Shown here: piece by piece, positions 17,464-27,348 of the stretch
Numbering within the stretch: position 1 is the stretch's first letter
Layout of the letters: every line of letters begins with the position of its first letter
NCBI RefSeq assembly: GCF_900696045.1
Contig: NZ_LR216287.1
Coordinates: 2,647,854-2,711,853, forward strand
DNA: 64,000 nucleotides
Direction of reading: 5' to 3'
From: Candidatus Nitrosocosmicus franklandus
Lineage (GTDB): Archaea; Thermoproteota; Nitrososphaeria; Nitrososphaerales; Nitrososphaeraceae
Notes under the pieces: generated by a model
What the model saw: only the letters and a program-made list of their open reading frames with translations
What the model was told of the DNA's origin: nothing
Databases searched by the model: none
Position numbers and translations under genes: made by a program

Positions 17464-18771
17464 TTATTCAAATGAGTCTGTTATCTTGGTTTGTTTGGTA
17501 CTTTTCCTAATTGCTTTACTACTTTTGTTACCCACAGCTTTATCTACCATTCTCAGAATGTTATTATCTTTAGTTTCTTTTGCATAAATAAGGTATATTG
17601 AGGCACTATTTTTTTCCTCTGTTTTTCTGATAACTCTTCCTATCCGTTGTGCAATCTGATTAATGTTGGACGTATTTGATAGAATTATTGCAATCCCAAC
17701 TTGTGGAATATCAAAACCTATCTCCAAGGTATGAACGGATAGTAATGGAAAAAATTCGATTCCCCATTTTTCCAAAATCGATTTTCTTTCCTTTGTTTTT
17801 ATTTTTGAATGGATTATTTCAGATTTGATATCTTTTGTGATCAGAATTTCCCTTAATTTTGTTATAGATTCGATAGTTTCGCTAAAAACCATCAGTTTTT
17901 CGTTTCTATGTTTCTCTATTATAGTAACAGCTTTATCTAATTTTCTCCTGGATGAGTTGAGTAAATCCTTTCTGATTTTTACTTGGTTAAACCATTCTTT
18001 AGCATACTTGGATCTCATTCCTCCTTGATATAATATTCTTGAAATCAATCCAGGATCATAAGCATTGAGCTTATAAGAGAGATTTCGAATCATTTCACTG
18101 GATTTTTTATAAATCTCTCTTTCTTCACTTGTTAAGGCCACGTCTATGGTAATGATTTCTGGTTTGGCTAATCGTCCATCATCAACTGCTTCCTTGATCA
18201 AGTACTTTTTGACAGGCGGTATTATTTCTATGATCTCTTTGTATCTAGAATCACGTTCATTTATAGTGGCAGTCAAACCTAGGATTCGCCTTTTAGGATC
18301 TGACGTTATTACCTTGAATAAGTTCTTGAAGGAAAACGCTGTGTTACTTAAAAGATGCACTTCATCAAGGATTACCATTCTCGCCTTTTCAATAAGCTTG
18401 TGATTATTTATTGTGCTTTGGTAGGTTGATATGGTAATCTCTTTATGGTTTTTTTTCTCCCCATAAAATGCCCCGATAGATTCATTTGGTATATTATATT
18501 TCCGTAGTCTGGTTATATTTTGCTCTATCAAAACAATTCTTGGAACAAGAAATAATATGTTATATGTATTTATATTGGCCTTGTCTTTGCTGTTGGTTGT
18601 ATCTTTTATACATGCTTTCCTAGCACACTCAAAAGCAATTTCGGTCTTTCCAGTTCCAGTGGAATATATGATTGAGCCCTTACAGCCATTGTTCATCCAC
18701 GATTCCACAGCAGCCAGTTGATCAGACTTTAAGTCAAATGGGAACTTCAGTGAGCTAATGGCAGGGGGCAT
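17464..18771 (-). CDS. Superfamily 2 helicase, XPB/Rad25-like
   Basis: A 435-residue DEAD/H-type helicase. Motif I is YSTGTGKTE (about 37-45), motif II DEVH in VILDEVHLLS, motif III LTAT, and motif VI QIAQRIGRVIRKT. The compact two-RecA-domain layout with a DEVH box resembles archaeal XPB-type translocases, but the N-terminal damage-recognition domain is missing or very short. It could take part in DNA repair or transcription-coupled processes. ATG start at 18771 preceded by AT-rich DNA. Confidence 0.8.
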   Translation of the reverse strand: MPPAISSLKFPFDLKSDQLAAVESWMNNGCKGSIIYSTGTGKTEIAFECARKACIKDTTNSKDKANINTYNILFLVPRIVLIEQNITRLRKYNIPNESIGAFYGEKKNHKEITISTYQSTINNHKLIEKARMVILDEVHLLSNTAFSFKNLFKVITSDPKRRILGLTATINERDSRYKEIIEIIPPVKKYLIKEAVDDGRLAKPEIITIDVALTSEEREIYKKSSEMIRNLSYKLNAYDPGLISRILYQGGMRSKYAKEWFNQVKIRKDLLNSSRRKLDKAVTIIEKHRNEKLMVFSETIESITKLREILITKDIKSEIIHSKIKTKERKSILEKWGIEFFPLLSVHTLEIGFDIPQVGIAIILSNTSNINQIAQRIGRVIRKTEEKNSASIYLIYAKETKDNNILRMVDKAVGNKSSKAIRKSTKQTKITDSFE

Positions 18772-19102
18772 ATATGAAATGGAGGTTGTTATTTTTATTT
18801 AATCTTTGCAGAATAGAACATAAGGATGAGCATACTATTTTTCTTCATTTTTAAAGCCATATCAAAAATGGAATTATATTCCCTCTATTCAAGTATGGCA
18901 ATTAAACCTCGAATTTTGATCCTAATTGCACTTAAAATAGTATTGTGGAGTTGGAGAAAAATTCCAATAGTTTCGAAACAACATAAATATATCTTTAATA
19001 TCTTGATTTGTGACTAGTAACTAGTTTCTTAGGGCCAATACTCTTTCGTTAATGGTCAAGGAAGGCTTAATAATAGGAATTGGGTATATTTAGGAATAAT
19101 AG
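18772..19102. other. Intergenic region, no gene seen
   Basis: About 330 bp between the helicase (minus) and eIF1 (plus). One 63-codon plus-strand frame at 18826 is hydrophobic, without family features, and I do not call it. An AT-rich block near 19070-19095 probably holds the eIF1 promoter. Confidence 0.45.
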
Positions 19103-19411
19103 ATGGCTGTGATATGCAAAAAATGTGGCCTACCTGATGATTTGTGTGCATGTGGAGAGTTAGACAAGGAAGATACTCGGATTGTTGTGAGATTAGAAAC
19201 TCGACGGTTTTCAAAAACAACTACAATGATAGAGGGATTAGATCCCAAAATTAATGATATTCACACAATAGTAAAGGAATTGAAAAGCAGACTTGCATGC
19301 GGAGGCACAGCTAAAGATGGCTTTATACTTTTGCAAGGGGATCATCGTGACATTGTAAAAAATTATCTTGTTGTTAAGGGATTTAACGAATCGTCTATTG
19401 AAGTAATGTAA
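19103..19411 (+). CDS. Translation initiation factor SUI1/eIF1 family
   Basis: A 102-residue protein with an N-terminal zinc-type cluster CKKCGLPDDLCAC and the SUI1 core VRLETRRFSKTTTMIEGLD, LKSRLACGGTAKDGFILLQGDH. In archaea this factor (aIF1) promotes accurate start-codon selection on the small ribosomal subunit. Length and motifs are typical. Confidence 0.95.
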   Translation: MAVICKKCGLPDDLCACGELDKEDTRIVVRLETRRFSKTTTMIEGLDPKINDIHTIVKELKSRLACGGTAKDGFILLQGDHRDIVKNYLVVKGFNESSIEVM

Positions 19412-19432
19412 TTAGATAAGAAAGTTTAGCTT

Positions 19433-20452
19433 TTGCCAAATATAAATTCCTTAAATATAACAATCGAAAAAACCAAATTTGCCTTAAGTTTTTTTATGGT
19501 GTTTATTACTGGAATTTCATTTGGAATAGGGTTATTTCTTGTATTCTTTACAAACCTTGGGGTCGAAGTACATTGGACCAGCGATGTATCGCTTGACTTT
19601 TTGCTTTTTAGCGTATTTGGCTTTAATGCTATAAATTTCAATTTGGGATTAACCTTCTTATTTTTTTGGTTCGTCTATCTAGCATGCTACTTTTTTTGTC
19701 TTCTTAAACCTATACCAATTACGAAGTTGCGCTTTTTTGGGAGAAAACAAAATATGATGTCTGTAACAACTAAAATGGATCAAAGTACAGGGTTTGTTAC
19801 TTCACACAATTATCTAATGATAACCATTTCTTGGTTTTCTCTTTACTTTATCTTATCAATACTAATTGATATACTTCAACAATTATTCGGTATAACTTTA
19901 GGGAATCCTTTAACTCATGATCCTCTGCTTTCATTTTTTTACTTATCCGCTGCCCCTCTTAATGAAGAAATCTTTTTTCGAGTACTCCTAATGGGGCTAC
20001 CTTTGTTTCTTATTTTCATTCCAATAGGAAGGGGAAAATTTCTGTCTACATTAAATCATCCATACTCTAATATGGAAAAATTCAGAAGACAATCTACTAC
20101 TATTGGAGTTTTTATTATAATTATTCTCAATTCATTTGTTTTTGGACTATCTCACGTGATCTTTGGTGGGGGTTATGAATTAGGAAAAATTAGTCAGGCT
20201 GCTTTAGGCGGACTGATAATCGGATGGATTTACTATAGATATGGTTTGGCTTCAGCTATTACTTTTCACTGGATCTCTAATTATGTATTTTTTGCATATA
20301 GTATTCTCGGATTTTATTTGTTCCAAACGCCTTGGAATGTAGAATCCGATAACCTATTGCTTGGAATTGTTTCGATAGGTTTCATAGCAATTGGAATCTT
20401 ATTCTTCTACCAAGTTGCGGGTAGGTTTCTAAATAAATATTTGGTAAGATAA
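19433..20452 (+). CDS. CPBP-family intramembrane metalloprotease (CAAX protease-like)
   Basis: A 339-residue protein with about eight membrane helices. The metal-binding motifs of the Abi/CPBP family are present: NEEIFFR (Glu178-Glu179, Arg183), FGLSHVIF (His about 240) and ITFHWISNY (His about 285). Family members are membrane proteases; some process prenylated proteins or act in stress signalling. TTG start at 19433, 21 nt after eIF1 on the same strand. The substrate is unknown. Confidence 0.82.
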   Translation: MPNINSLNITIEKTKFALSFFMVFITGISFGIGLFLVFFTNLGVEVHWTSDVSLDFLLFSVFGFNAINFNLGLTFLFFWFVYLACYFFCLLKPIPITKLRFFGRKQNMMSVTTKMDQSTGFVTSHNYLMITISWFSLYFILSILIDILQQLFGITLGNPLTHDPLLSFFYLSAAPLNEEIFFRVLLMGLPLFLIFIPIGRGKFLSTLNHPYSNMEKFRRQSTTIGVFIIIILNSFVFGLSHVIFGGGYELGKISQAALGGLIIGWIYYRYGLASAITFHWISNYVFFAYSILGFYLFQTPWNVESDNLLLGIVSIGFIAIGILFFYQVAGRFLNKYLVR

Positions 20453-20458
20453 TTCTAA

Positions 20459-21373
20459 TTAAAGTTTTAGATGAGTTTTGAGACCTTTGTATCTATTTCT
20501 AATAGTGACCTCTGTAACTCCGGCAGCTTCGGCTACATCTTTCTGTGTTTTGTTCTCTCCGTTCATGACACAGGCTACATACAAGGCTGCAGCTGCAAGC
20601 CCCATCGGATCCTTTCCAGCAGAAATTTTGCCTTCCTCGGCTTTCTTTAGAATTTCTAAAGCCTTTCTTTTTGTTTTTTCAGTGAGTCCTGCCTTGCTAG
20701 CAATTCTTGCAACACATTTTACTGGATCCACAACTGGCATTTTGAGATCCAATTCTCTTATTAGCAATCTATAACATCTCGCAACGTCTTTCTTCTTGAT
20801 GTTGCTAGCATTAGCAACATCCTTCAAAGTTCTTGGTGTTTCAGTGTCTCGACATGCTGCATAAAGAGCAGCTGCAACCAGCGCTGAAATTGATCTTCCC
20901 CTAACTAACCCCTTTTCTAGGGCCTTTCGATAAACATAAGCAGCCTTCTCTATTACCGCATCACCGACTGCTAGCTTATCTTTTAATCTATCAAGTTCAC
21001 TAAATGCCTGTCTAAAGTTTCTGTCAACTGGTTCATGAACTTGACTCCTACTGTCCCAAGTCCTTAGTCTTTCGATTGTACTCTTCATGGACGCAGAGAG
21101 CGGTTTCCCCGAGGCGTCCTTATCTACTGGTCCAATAATAGTAGCGAGGCCCATATCATGCATGGCTAAAGATGTAGGTACTCCAGCTCTGCTACGATCC
21201 TCATGCTCTTCTTTTGAGAAGGCCCTCCATTCCGGTCCAGTTTCCTCAATTCTCTCTGTTACTACAAAACCACAATTACCGCAGAACATTTCTCCGGTTG
21301 AATTATCTGTAACCATAGGACCTTTGCCGCATCTTGGACATCGATCACCAAACATAGAAATATCTTTTACCAA
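20459..21373 (-). CDS. tfb: Transcription initiation factor B (canonical)
   Basis: A 304-residue TFB. The zinc ribbon is CPRCGKG...CGNCGF, followed by the B-reader/linker GPEWRAFSKEEHEDRSRAGVP and two cyclin repeats; the C-terminal HTH is DVAEAAGVTEVTIRNRYKGL. All canonical motifs are intact, making this the likely general TFB. The TTG at 21373 adds MVKDIS; an in-frame ATG at 21355 (MFGDRCPRC) is the alternative start. An upstream TTTATAAG at about 21390-21397 would suit a leaderless transcript from the TTG. Confidence 0.95.
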   Translation of the reverse strand: MVKDISMFGDRCPRCGKGPMVTDNSTGEMFCGNCGFVVTERIEETGPEWRAFSKEEHEDRSRAGVPTSLAMHDMGLATIIGPVDKDASGKPLSASMKSTIERLRTWDSRSQVHEPVDRNFRQAFSELDRLKDKLAVGDAVIEKAAYVYRKALEKGLVRGRSISALVAAALYAACRDTETPRTLKDVANASNIKKKDVARCYRLLIRELDLKMPVVDPVKCVARIASKAGLTEKTKRKALEILKKAEEGKISAGKDPMGLAAAALYVACVMNGENKTQKDVAEAAGVTEVTIRNRYKGLKTHLKL

Positions 21374-21464
21374 TTTATATCACCATAAAACTTATAAACT
21401 AATTCCACATGTATTTATATCTTTCCTTACATATAAACATATCGGAAATTTTCAACACAGGTAG

Positions 21465-21572
21465 TTAATACTTTGCCTTATTTCGCTTTCTCCTTTCTAC
21501 CTTAGCATATTTCTTACTCTTAGTTCTCTTTGAACTATAACTGTGAGTCCTTTTTGCGGAATTGTTACTCAT
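21465..21572 (-). CDS. Very basic 35-residue protein, unknown
   Basis: An ATG-initiated frame encodes MSNNSAKRTHSYSSKRTKSK followed by KYAKVERRKRNKAKY. Sixteen of 35 residues are Lys, Arg or His, and there is no acidic residue except one Glu. It lies 91 nt upstream of the canonical TFB on the same strand, preceded by an AT-rich promoter-like block. Composition resembles a tiny ribosomal or nucleic-acid-binding protein, but I do not recognise a family. It could also be chance coding. Confidence 0.5.
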   Translation of the reverse strand: MSNNSAKRTHSYSSKRTKSKKYAKVERRKRNKAKY

Positions 21573-21691
21573 GCATCTAAGGTAAATTATTATTATTTAT
21601 ATACTATAGTTTTTGATATTCTCAAATTGAGAAAGGAGCCGTTATTTGAAATAATGAATTTATAACACTTTATTCCAAATTATCTTTATAA

Positions 21692-24142
21692 ATGACAAAA
21701 ATATTGATTATTGTTTCTTTCCTATTGATTATTGGAATGATGTTTATATTCTTTCCTGGTAAAAATGTTTATTCGATTGAGAATAAATCAGGTGGTTTTT
21801 CTGACCATATTAAATTCATTAGGTTTTCAAATGAAAATGTTGCTTACCAGCAGGTTAGTAATGGCCAATTGGATGTCTATTTTTTTCAAATTCCTTTGCA
21901 ATTAGTCGAGACTGCAAAAAAAAACCCTAATTTGAAAATATATGAAAAGGAGGGTCTTAGCTACGGATTATTGCTAAATCCATCAAATTCCTCAAATAAC
22001 TTCAACCCATTTTCTATCAAGGATATAAGATTCGCATTAAACTTTCTTATAGACAGAAATTTTATAGTGAATAATATCTTGAAAGGGTTTGGCGAACCTA
22101 TAGCAGAACCCTACGGCTCTACTTCACCTGAATATCATAATATACTTCCCGTAATTGACCAACTAAAAATTAGATACGATCCTAATTTTGCAAAAGAGAT
22201 GATAAATAACGCAATGTTAAATGTAGGATCTACAAAGGATTCCAATGGGAAGTTTACTTTAGAGGGGAAACCAATAACTATAAAAATATTGATTCGAAAT
22301 GATGATCTACTTAGAAAATCATTTGGGGATTACGTAGCTTCCGAAATTGAAAAGTTAGGATTTACTGTAATGAAGGAATATGGTGATTTGACTAAGGCTA
22401 ACAGAATTGTCTACGGATCAGATCCAGCCCAATTGGAATGGAATATGTATACCGAGTCATTGATATCGAATTCTTTTGTAAGGTACAACCCAGGCACTGT
22501 TACACAAATGTATGCGCCTTGGTTTGGGAGTATGCCAGGCTCTCAAAATCCTCTGTTCTGGCAATATTCTAATTCTACTATAGATGGCCTAACTCAAAAA
22601 CTAATTTTCAATAATTTTACTTCAGAACAAGAAAGAAACGAGCTCTTACAAAAAGCAGAAGCAATTGGAATTGAGGAAGCTGTGAGATTATTTTTTGCAA
22701 GATCATATGATCCTTATATATCATCTTCAAAAATTGGTGGATTAATTAACGACTACTCAGCTGGTATAGCCAATAAGCTGTCATTATTGAATGCCATTAA
22801 AAATGGTAGCGACAATAACACGTTAAATGTTGGTATGATACAAATATTCCAAGGAGCATGGAATAATGTTAAAGGCTGTTCAGATTTTTATTGCAGAATT
22901 ATATATTCTCTAATTGCAGACTCGCCTACCTTCTCTAATCCTTATACTGGTGATCCTGAACCTATGAGAAATGTCTGGACTAGCGTCATATCTAACGGAT
23001 TTAATGACAAGGTTAATGTTTCAAAAAATTCTATACGTTGGAACCCTTATGGACAAATTTGGGAAACAAATGAACATGTTAACAATACAGCGCTCACAAA
23101 AGTAACAATTACTCCCCAATATTCAAACTGGCACAGCGGAGTACCTGTTGACAAGTATGACATATTGTATTCTTATTATTTCCCATATGAGTGGTCGACT
23201 AAAACTGAAAATAATGATTTGACCTATGACTCTGAATATGCGAGTTTAGTATTTCCAACTCTATCTTTGATAAAGGGAGTCGATTTTCATGATAATGGTA
23301 CTTTCGATACTTATGTAGACTTGTGGCACTATGATAAAAAACAAGTCCCTTCATACGGAACATTATGGCCAACTGAACCATGGGATATAACTGCAGCTAC
23401 TGAACGTTTGGTAATGAACAATAAATTGTCATATTCAAAAAGCGATGCCAATATTAAGGGTATAGATCAATTGTCTTTGAATCTGCCGGTTCATTCTGAG
23501 ATGATAAAGGAAGAGCTAATTCGGATGATCAATGAAAAGTATATTCCTAATCCACTTAAAGGAATGGTAACATTAGATTATGTTTTGAACCGGTATAATA
23601 CTTCTTTGGAATGGATTACAAAGCATGGTAATGCAGTAATAGGTAATGGACCATATTATCTTGAAGAATTCAATCCAGCTGGTGGTGTAGTAACATTAAG
23701 TGCTTTCAGGGATGGTACCTATCCAATTGAGGTTGGAAGTTATTCAAAATTTGTAAATCCTCCTGGATTAGATATCCGAAAAATTAATGTTCCTAAATTC
23801 ATTCAGATTGGAAAGCCGTTTGATTTTAGCATAGAAATGGGTGTAAAGAATTCATCCGGTGAATTGAATCCTTTCATAGGTAGCGTTAATTATATCGTCA
23901 CCGATAGAAATGATAATTTGGTTATTGCTGATAAATTGACTTTAAATGCTAGCAAAGACGTTGATAATTCATTTGACAGTGTAAATAGCTCTCTTACTCA
24001 GACTTCATTAGTAAACATTCATCTCAATTCGACCCAAACATCTGAACTTGTACCTGGACCTTCGAAACTAAAGCTTATCATCACAACCTTTGATTCTCCC
24101 AAACCAATGATTAGTGAAAATACTTTGATCGCTAGACCATGA
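21692..24142 (+). CDS. ABC transporter solute-binding protein, family 5 (peptide/nickel type)
   Basis: An 816-residue protein with an N-terminal hydrophobic signal/anchor (about 4-28). Segments such as FSIKDIRFALNFLIDRNFIV and NGPYYLEEFNPAGGVVTLSAF follow the SBP_bac_5 (DppA/OppA) pattern. It is longer than the usual 500-600 residues, with a C-terminal extension (about 690-816) that looks beta-rich. Two permease genes follow immediately (19-nt gap, then directly abutting), so the three form one operon. Substrate unknown; oligopeptides or a metal chelate are family possibilities. Confidence 0.85.
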   Translation: MTKILIIVSFLLIIGMMFIFFPGKNVYSIENKSGGFSDHIKFIRFSNENVAYQQVSNGQLDVYFFQIPLQLVETAKKNPNLKIYEKEGLSYGLLLNPSNSSNNFNPFSIKDIRFALNFLIDRNFIVNNILKGFGEPIAEPYGSTSPEYHNILPVIDQLKIRYDPNFAKEMINNAMLNVGSTKDSNGKFTLEGKPITIKILIRNDDLLRKSFGDYVASEIEKLGFTVMKEYGDLTKANRIVYGSDPAQLEWNMYTESLISNSFVRYNPGTVTQMYAPWFGSMPGSQNPLFWQYSNSTIDGLTQKLIFNNFTSEQERNELLQKAEAIGIEEAVRLFFARSYDPYISSSKIGGLINDYSAGIANKLSLLNAIKNGSDNNTLNVGMIQIFQGAWNNVKGCSDFYCRIIYSLIADSPTFSNPYTGDPEPMRNVWTSVISNGFNDKVNVSKNSIRWNPYGQIWETNEHVNNTALTKVTITPQYSNWHSGVPVDKYDILYSYYFPYEWSTKTENNDLTYDSEYASLVFPTLSLIKGVDFHDNGTFDTYVDLWHYDKKQVPSYGTLWPTEPWDITAATERLVMNNKLSYSKSDANIKGIDQLSLNLPVHSEMIKEELIRMINEKYIPNPLKGMVTLDYVLNRYNTSLEWITKHGNAVIGNGPYYLEEFNPAGGVVTLSAFRDGTYPIEVGSYSKFVNPPGLDIRKINVPKFIQIGKPFDFSIEMGVKNSSGELNPFIGSVNYIVTDRNDNLVIADKLTLNASKDVDNSFDSVNSSLTQTSLVNIHLNSTQTSELVPGPSKLKLIITTFDSPKPMISENTLIARP

Positions 24143-24161
24143 TAACATCCGTCTTTACAGG

Positions 24162-25253
24162 TTGCAAAGTCTTGGTACATCAATAATGACTATTATCTTC
24201 TATATAGCCAAAAAAATTATTATACTAGTCGTAGTTTTGCTTGTTACCTTGTTGTTAACTATATTCCTCTTAGGCTCTACTATCGATAAGATCATGCTGG
24301 ATAATATACGTATCCAAGTCATCAATTCCTTTGCTAGTAGCATTTCTGAAAATCAGAGATTAAATCAATTCGATAATATGTCACAGAGACAAGAATTTTT
24401 AGATCAACAAATGGATATCCAAATCAAGAGTCTGGGTTTAGATGAACCATGGTATTCACCAAAGAAAATTATGAATACTTTATTTCAGATATTGATTCTC
24501 AATTTAGGAAACTCACGGTTTTTTACTACTTATGATGGATCAAGCAGTGTAAATGATTTGATCCAAGAAAGGCTTCCAAATACAATTCTGTTATTTACCA
24601 CTTCATCTTTAACTATAGTTTTGTTGGGTATAGTCATAGGTTCATATTTAGCTAGAAAGGAGGGGAAACTAACAGATAAATTTATCGCAGGTTTGGCCTC
24701 CGTAAGTCTCAGTATTCCACCATGGTGGTTTTCAATGATAATGATTGTGCTATTTTCGTTCTTTTTGCAGATTTTTCCAGCAAGATCAACACCTGTAATC
24801 CCTCCGGATTCACCCGGATATGTAGTATCTTTACTGTATCACATGGCTCTGCCTTTCATAACAATAGTTTTAATCGGATTTGCATCATCAATATATTATG
24901 TCAAATATATTGTATTACGTATTATTCAAGAGGATTATATCAAAACCCTGGGAGTAATTGGAATACCTTCGCGAAAAATATTACTTAAACATGCGTTAAA
25001 GAATGCCAGTCCCCAACTAACAACTATGCTAGGAATAGGGATTATTTCTACACTAGGAGGATCAATACTGATTGAAGAAATCTTTGATTGGCCCGGTATG
25101 GGTAATTTATTTTACAACGCAATAATCCAAAATGACTCACCATTAATAATAGGTTTGGTGTATTTTTTTACTTTGTTATATTTGACTACTAGACTAGTAC
25201 TAGATCTCGCACTGTCCGTACTTGATCCTAGGATAAGGACTGGAGATTATTAA
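24162..25253 (+). CDS. ABC transporter permease, DppB type
   Basis: A 363-residue inner permease with an N-terminal helix, a roughly 90-residue external loop and about five further helices. The EAA-type loop YIKTLGVIGIPSRKILLKHALKNA and GGSILIEEIFDWPGMGNLFY are diagnostic for DppB/OppB. TTG at 24162 is used here; an ATG at 24186 (MTIIFYIAKK) is an alternative start just before the first helix. Part of the operon with the binding protein and DppC. Confidence 0.9.
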   Translation: MQSLGTSIMTIIFYIAKKIIILVVVLLVTLLLTIFLLGSTIDKIMLDNIRIQVINSFASSISENQRLNQFDNMSQRQEFLDQQMDIQIKSLGLDEPWYSPKKIMNTLFQILILNLGNSRFFTTYDGSSSVNDLIQERLPNTILLFTTSSLTIVLLGIVIGSYLARKEGKLTDKFIAGLASVSLSIPPWWFSMIMIVLFSFFLQIFPARSTPVIPPDSPGYVVSLLYHMALPFITIVLIGFASSIYYVKYIVLRIIQEDYIKTLGVIGIPSRKILLKHALKNASPQLTTMLGIGIISTLGGSILIEEIFDWPGMGNLFYNAIIQNDSPLIIGLVYFFTLLYLTTRLVLDLALSVLDPRIRTGDY

Positions 25254-26747
25254 TTGAATGATGTTTTGAAATTGGTGTACGAATTCATCACAATTCTGTC
25301 AAATTATAGAGGAGGAGTCCTTGGATTATTACTTCTTTGTTTTCTAGTTGCCGTTGCCTTATATACAATAATATATATTTCCCCTACTGAACGGGTACAG
25401 TGGAATAATCCATCCTATTGGATCAATTATCCTAAGAACGCTGCCCCATACTGGACTAATTATTTATTGGGGTTCTTTGATCAGCAATTACCAGAACATA
25501 GAATTTTTACATTAAGTGAGGCAGCTGTAAGTAATTATTCTGAGGGTGAAGATTATAATGTTCAGAACATATCTTTTTTCTATAATTATGATTTCAGTGA
25601 TTTTCCACCTGCTTTTAGTATACCTTATTCAATTCAAATAGGCGAGATCCCTCCTGCGGTAGAAGTTTCCATCAGTAGACCTGATGGCCTATCCTTGGTT
25701 ATATTTTATGACTCGTTGGACTCGCTGTCCAATGGAAATGAAGTATTGAATTCCCTCAATGATACAAGTGATGTCCAGATTGACACAGAACCATTTTTTG
25801 ATAGTCATGATAGTGCAAATAAAGACGGTACTTCTGGTATAGTTTCTCAAAGGTTATTCTCATCCTCTAGACAGATTACTCAACCTCTTTCTGATTACTC
25901 TCACTTGTTTAATTTTTCGACATCAGGATTGCCTGCAGAAAAAATAATCTTTTCGGACACCGAAAATAACATGCCCTTAAAGGGGAAATACGAGTTCATT
26001 TTTACTACTTATTCATTCGACAATTTGACCAAGGTAAAGGATATTGAATGGATAGTAGAAGGAAAGGTTTATGGATTAATGGGAACTGACGATTTTAGAA
26101 GAGATGTTTCTTTTGGGATCATGATAGGTACTCCCGTTGCTCTCTTAATTGGGGTAACTGTGGCCATAACCTCAACTGTAATAGGTCTTTTCTATGGCTT
26201 AATCAGCGGGTATAAGGGAGGCAGGATAGGAGGTTTTATGGTGGTAATTATCGATATCTTCCTCTCAGTTCCTACCATGGTTCTTTTCATAATACTCTCT
26301 TTAAATTATGGGAAAAGTATTATCTTTTTGATTGTACTTTTTATTCTGTTTGGTTGGCCTGGTATAGCCTTGATAAATAGAACCTTTAGCATCCAGATAA
26401 AAAACTATCCGTACGTCGAAGCATCAAAATTGATGGGTGAATCTGACGTTAAAATCGTATTAAGACATATTGTCCCGCAACTTGTGCCTTTTACACTTGC
26501 TAATTTTGCTTTATCCGTACCTGCAGCGATACTTGGTGAGGCAGCACTGAGTTTCTTAGGTTTTGGTGATCCATCATTTCCAACGTGGGGGCAAATGCTT
26601 CAGGATGCTCATTTCTCCTCTGCTGAGATTCTTGGGTATTGGTGGTGGATAATGCCTCCTGGTTTGATGATATCAATTACTAGCATGGCATTTATATTGA
26701 TAGGAAGATCTTTGGAGTCTAAAGCAAAATTAAACAAAAAGCGGTAG
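25254..26747 (+). CDS. ABC transporter permease, DppC type, with a large external insertion
   Basis: A 497-residue permease; the usual length is about 280-320. After the first helix (about 20-42) there is an extra domain of about 220 residues (about 50-270) outside the membrane, before the standard GTDDFRRDVSFGIMIGTPVAL and the EAA loop YPYVEASKLMGESDVKIVLRHIVPQL. The end FLGFGDPSFPTWGQML is typical of DppC. TTG start follows the dppB stop with no gap. No ATP-binding subunit gene occurs nearby. Confidence 0.9.
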   Translation: MNDVLKLVYEFITILSNYRGGVLGLLLLCFLVAVALYTIIYISPTERVQWNNPSYWINYPKNAAPYWTNYLLGFFDQQLPEHRIFTLSEAAVSNYSEGEDYNVQNISFFYNYDFSDFPPAFSIPYSIQIGEIPPAVEVSISRPDGLSLVIFYDSLDSLSNGNEVLNSLNDTSDVQIDTEPFFDSHDSANKDGTSGIVSQRLFSSSRQITQPLSDYSHLFNFSTSGLPAEKIIFSDTENNMPLKGKYEFIFTTYSFDNLTKVKDIEWIVEGKVYGLMGTDDFRRDVSFGIMIGTPVALLIGVTVAITSTVIGLFYGLISGYKGGRIGGFMVVIIDIFLSVPTMVLFIILSLNYGKSIIFLIVLFILFGWPGIALINRTFSIQIKNYPYVEASKLMGESDVKIVLRHIVPQLVPFTLANFALSVPAAILGEAALSFLGFGDPSFPTWGQMLQDAHFSSAEILGYWWWIMPPGLMISITSMAFILIGRSLESKAKLNKKR

Positions 26748-26753
26748 TTCAAC

Positions 26754-27191
26754 TTATTCTGTCTTGACAAGTGGCACTTCCCTACCTTGGCTATCGAATG
26801 CACGGAGATCACGTTCTTCATAAGGATGACTTATGATTATTGAAATCAGACCGTAAAAGTGATTCAGGTCTTCAAGGGAAGGTTGACTAGACCCACTAGG
26901 ATGCGAATGAGCAGTCCCAATGTATTTTAAATCAAAGGGGAGTTCATTTATTGGAAATCCTGAATAAAAAGGACCGTGAACTGAAAAGGGGGGAATTACC
27001 AAATTATTAATATGGATTTCAGTTTTTCTTCTTTCACCTTCTAAAATTAATATCCCTTCATATGGGTGGTGCATTTTAGAGTAAGAAATTATTCCATCGA
27101 CTACATTTTTTGTAATTGTTACAATCTTTTTTTTTGGCCTAGAGTCTGATGCATTGGAGTTTTTATTTCTTTTCAAAAAACTGAAATCCAT
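26754..27191 (-). CDS. JAMM/MPN+ metalloprotease
   Basis: A 145-residue protein with a complete JAMM zinc site: Glu45 in HHPYEGILIL, His95 and His97 in TAHSHPSG, and Asp108 in SLED, i.e. HxHx10D with the conserved Ser-x-x-Asp. Archaeal JAMM enzymes cut ubiquitin-like modifiers (SAMP/Urm1-type) from target proteins or process them. The N-terminal 20 residues are basic and disordered-looking. Convergent with the DppC gene (6-bp gap) and divergent from the secreted repeat protein. Confidence 0.85.
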   Translation of the reverse strand: MDFSFLKRNKNSNASDSRPKKKIVTITKNVVDGIISYSKMHHPYEGILILEGERRKTEIHINNLVIPPFSVHGPFYSGFPINELPFDLKYIGTAHSHPSGSSQPSLEDLNHFYGLISIIISHPYEERDLRAFDSQGREVPLVKTE

Positions 27192-27348
27192 ATAACTTCT
27201 ATATCGTATTATGATAAAAAATATAATATATTTTTGTATCTAGGAAATTACATTGTGGAAAAAAGCTTGATAAGGTTTTTATTGTTCAATTTTAACTGGT
27301 TTTCCTCCTATTGATAAAATGACAATCTTTTAATATTTTTCTATAGCA

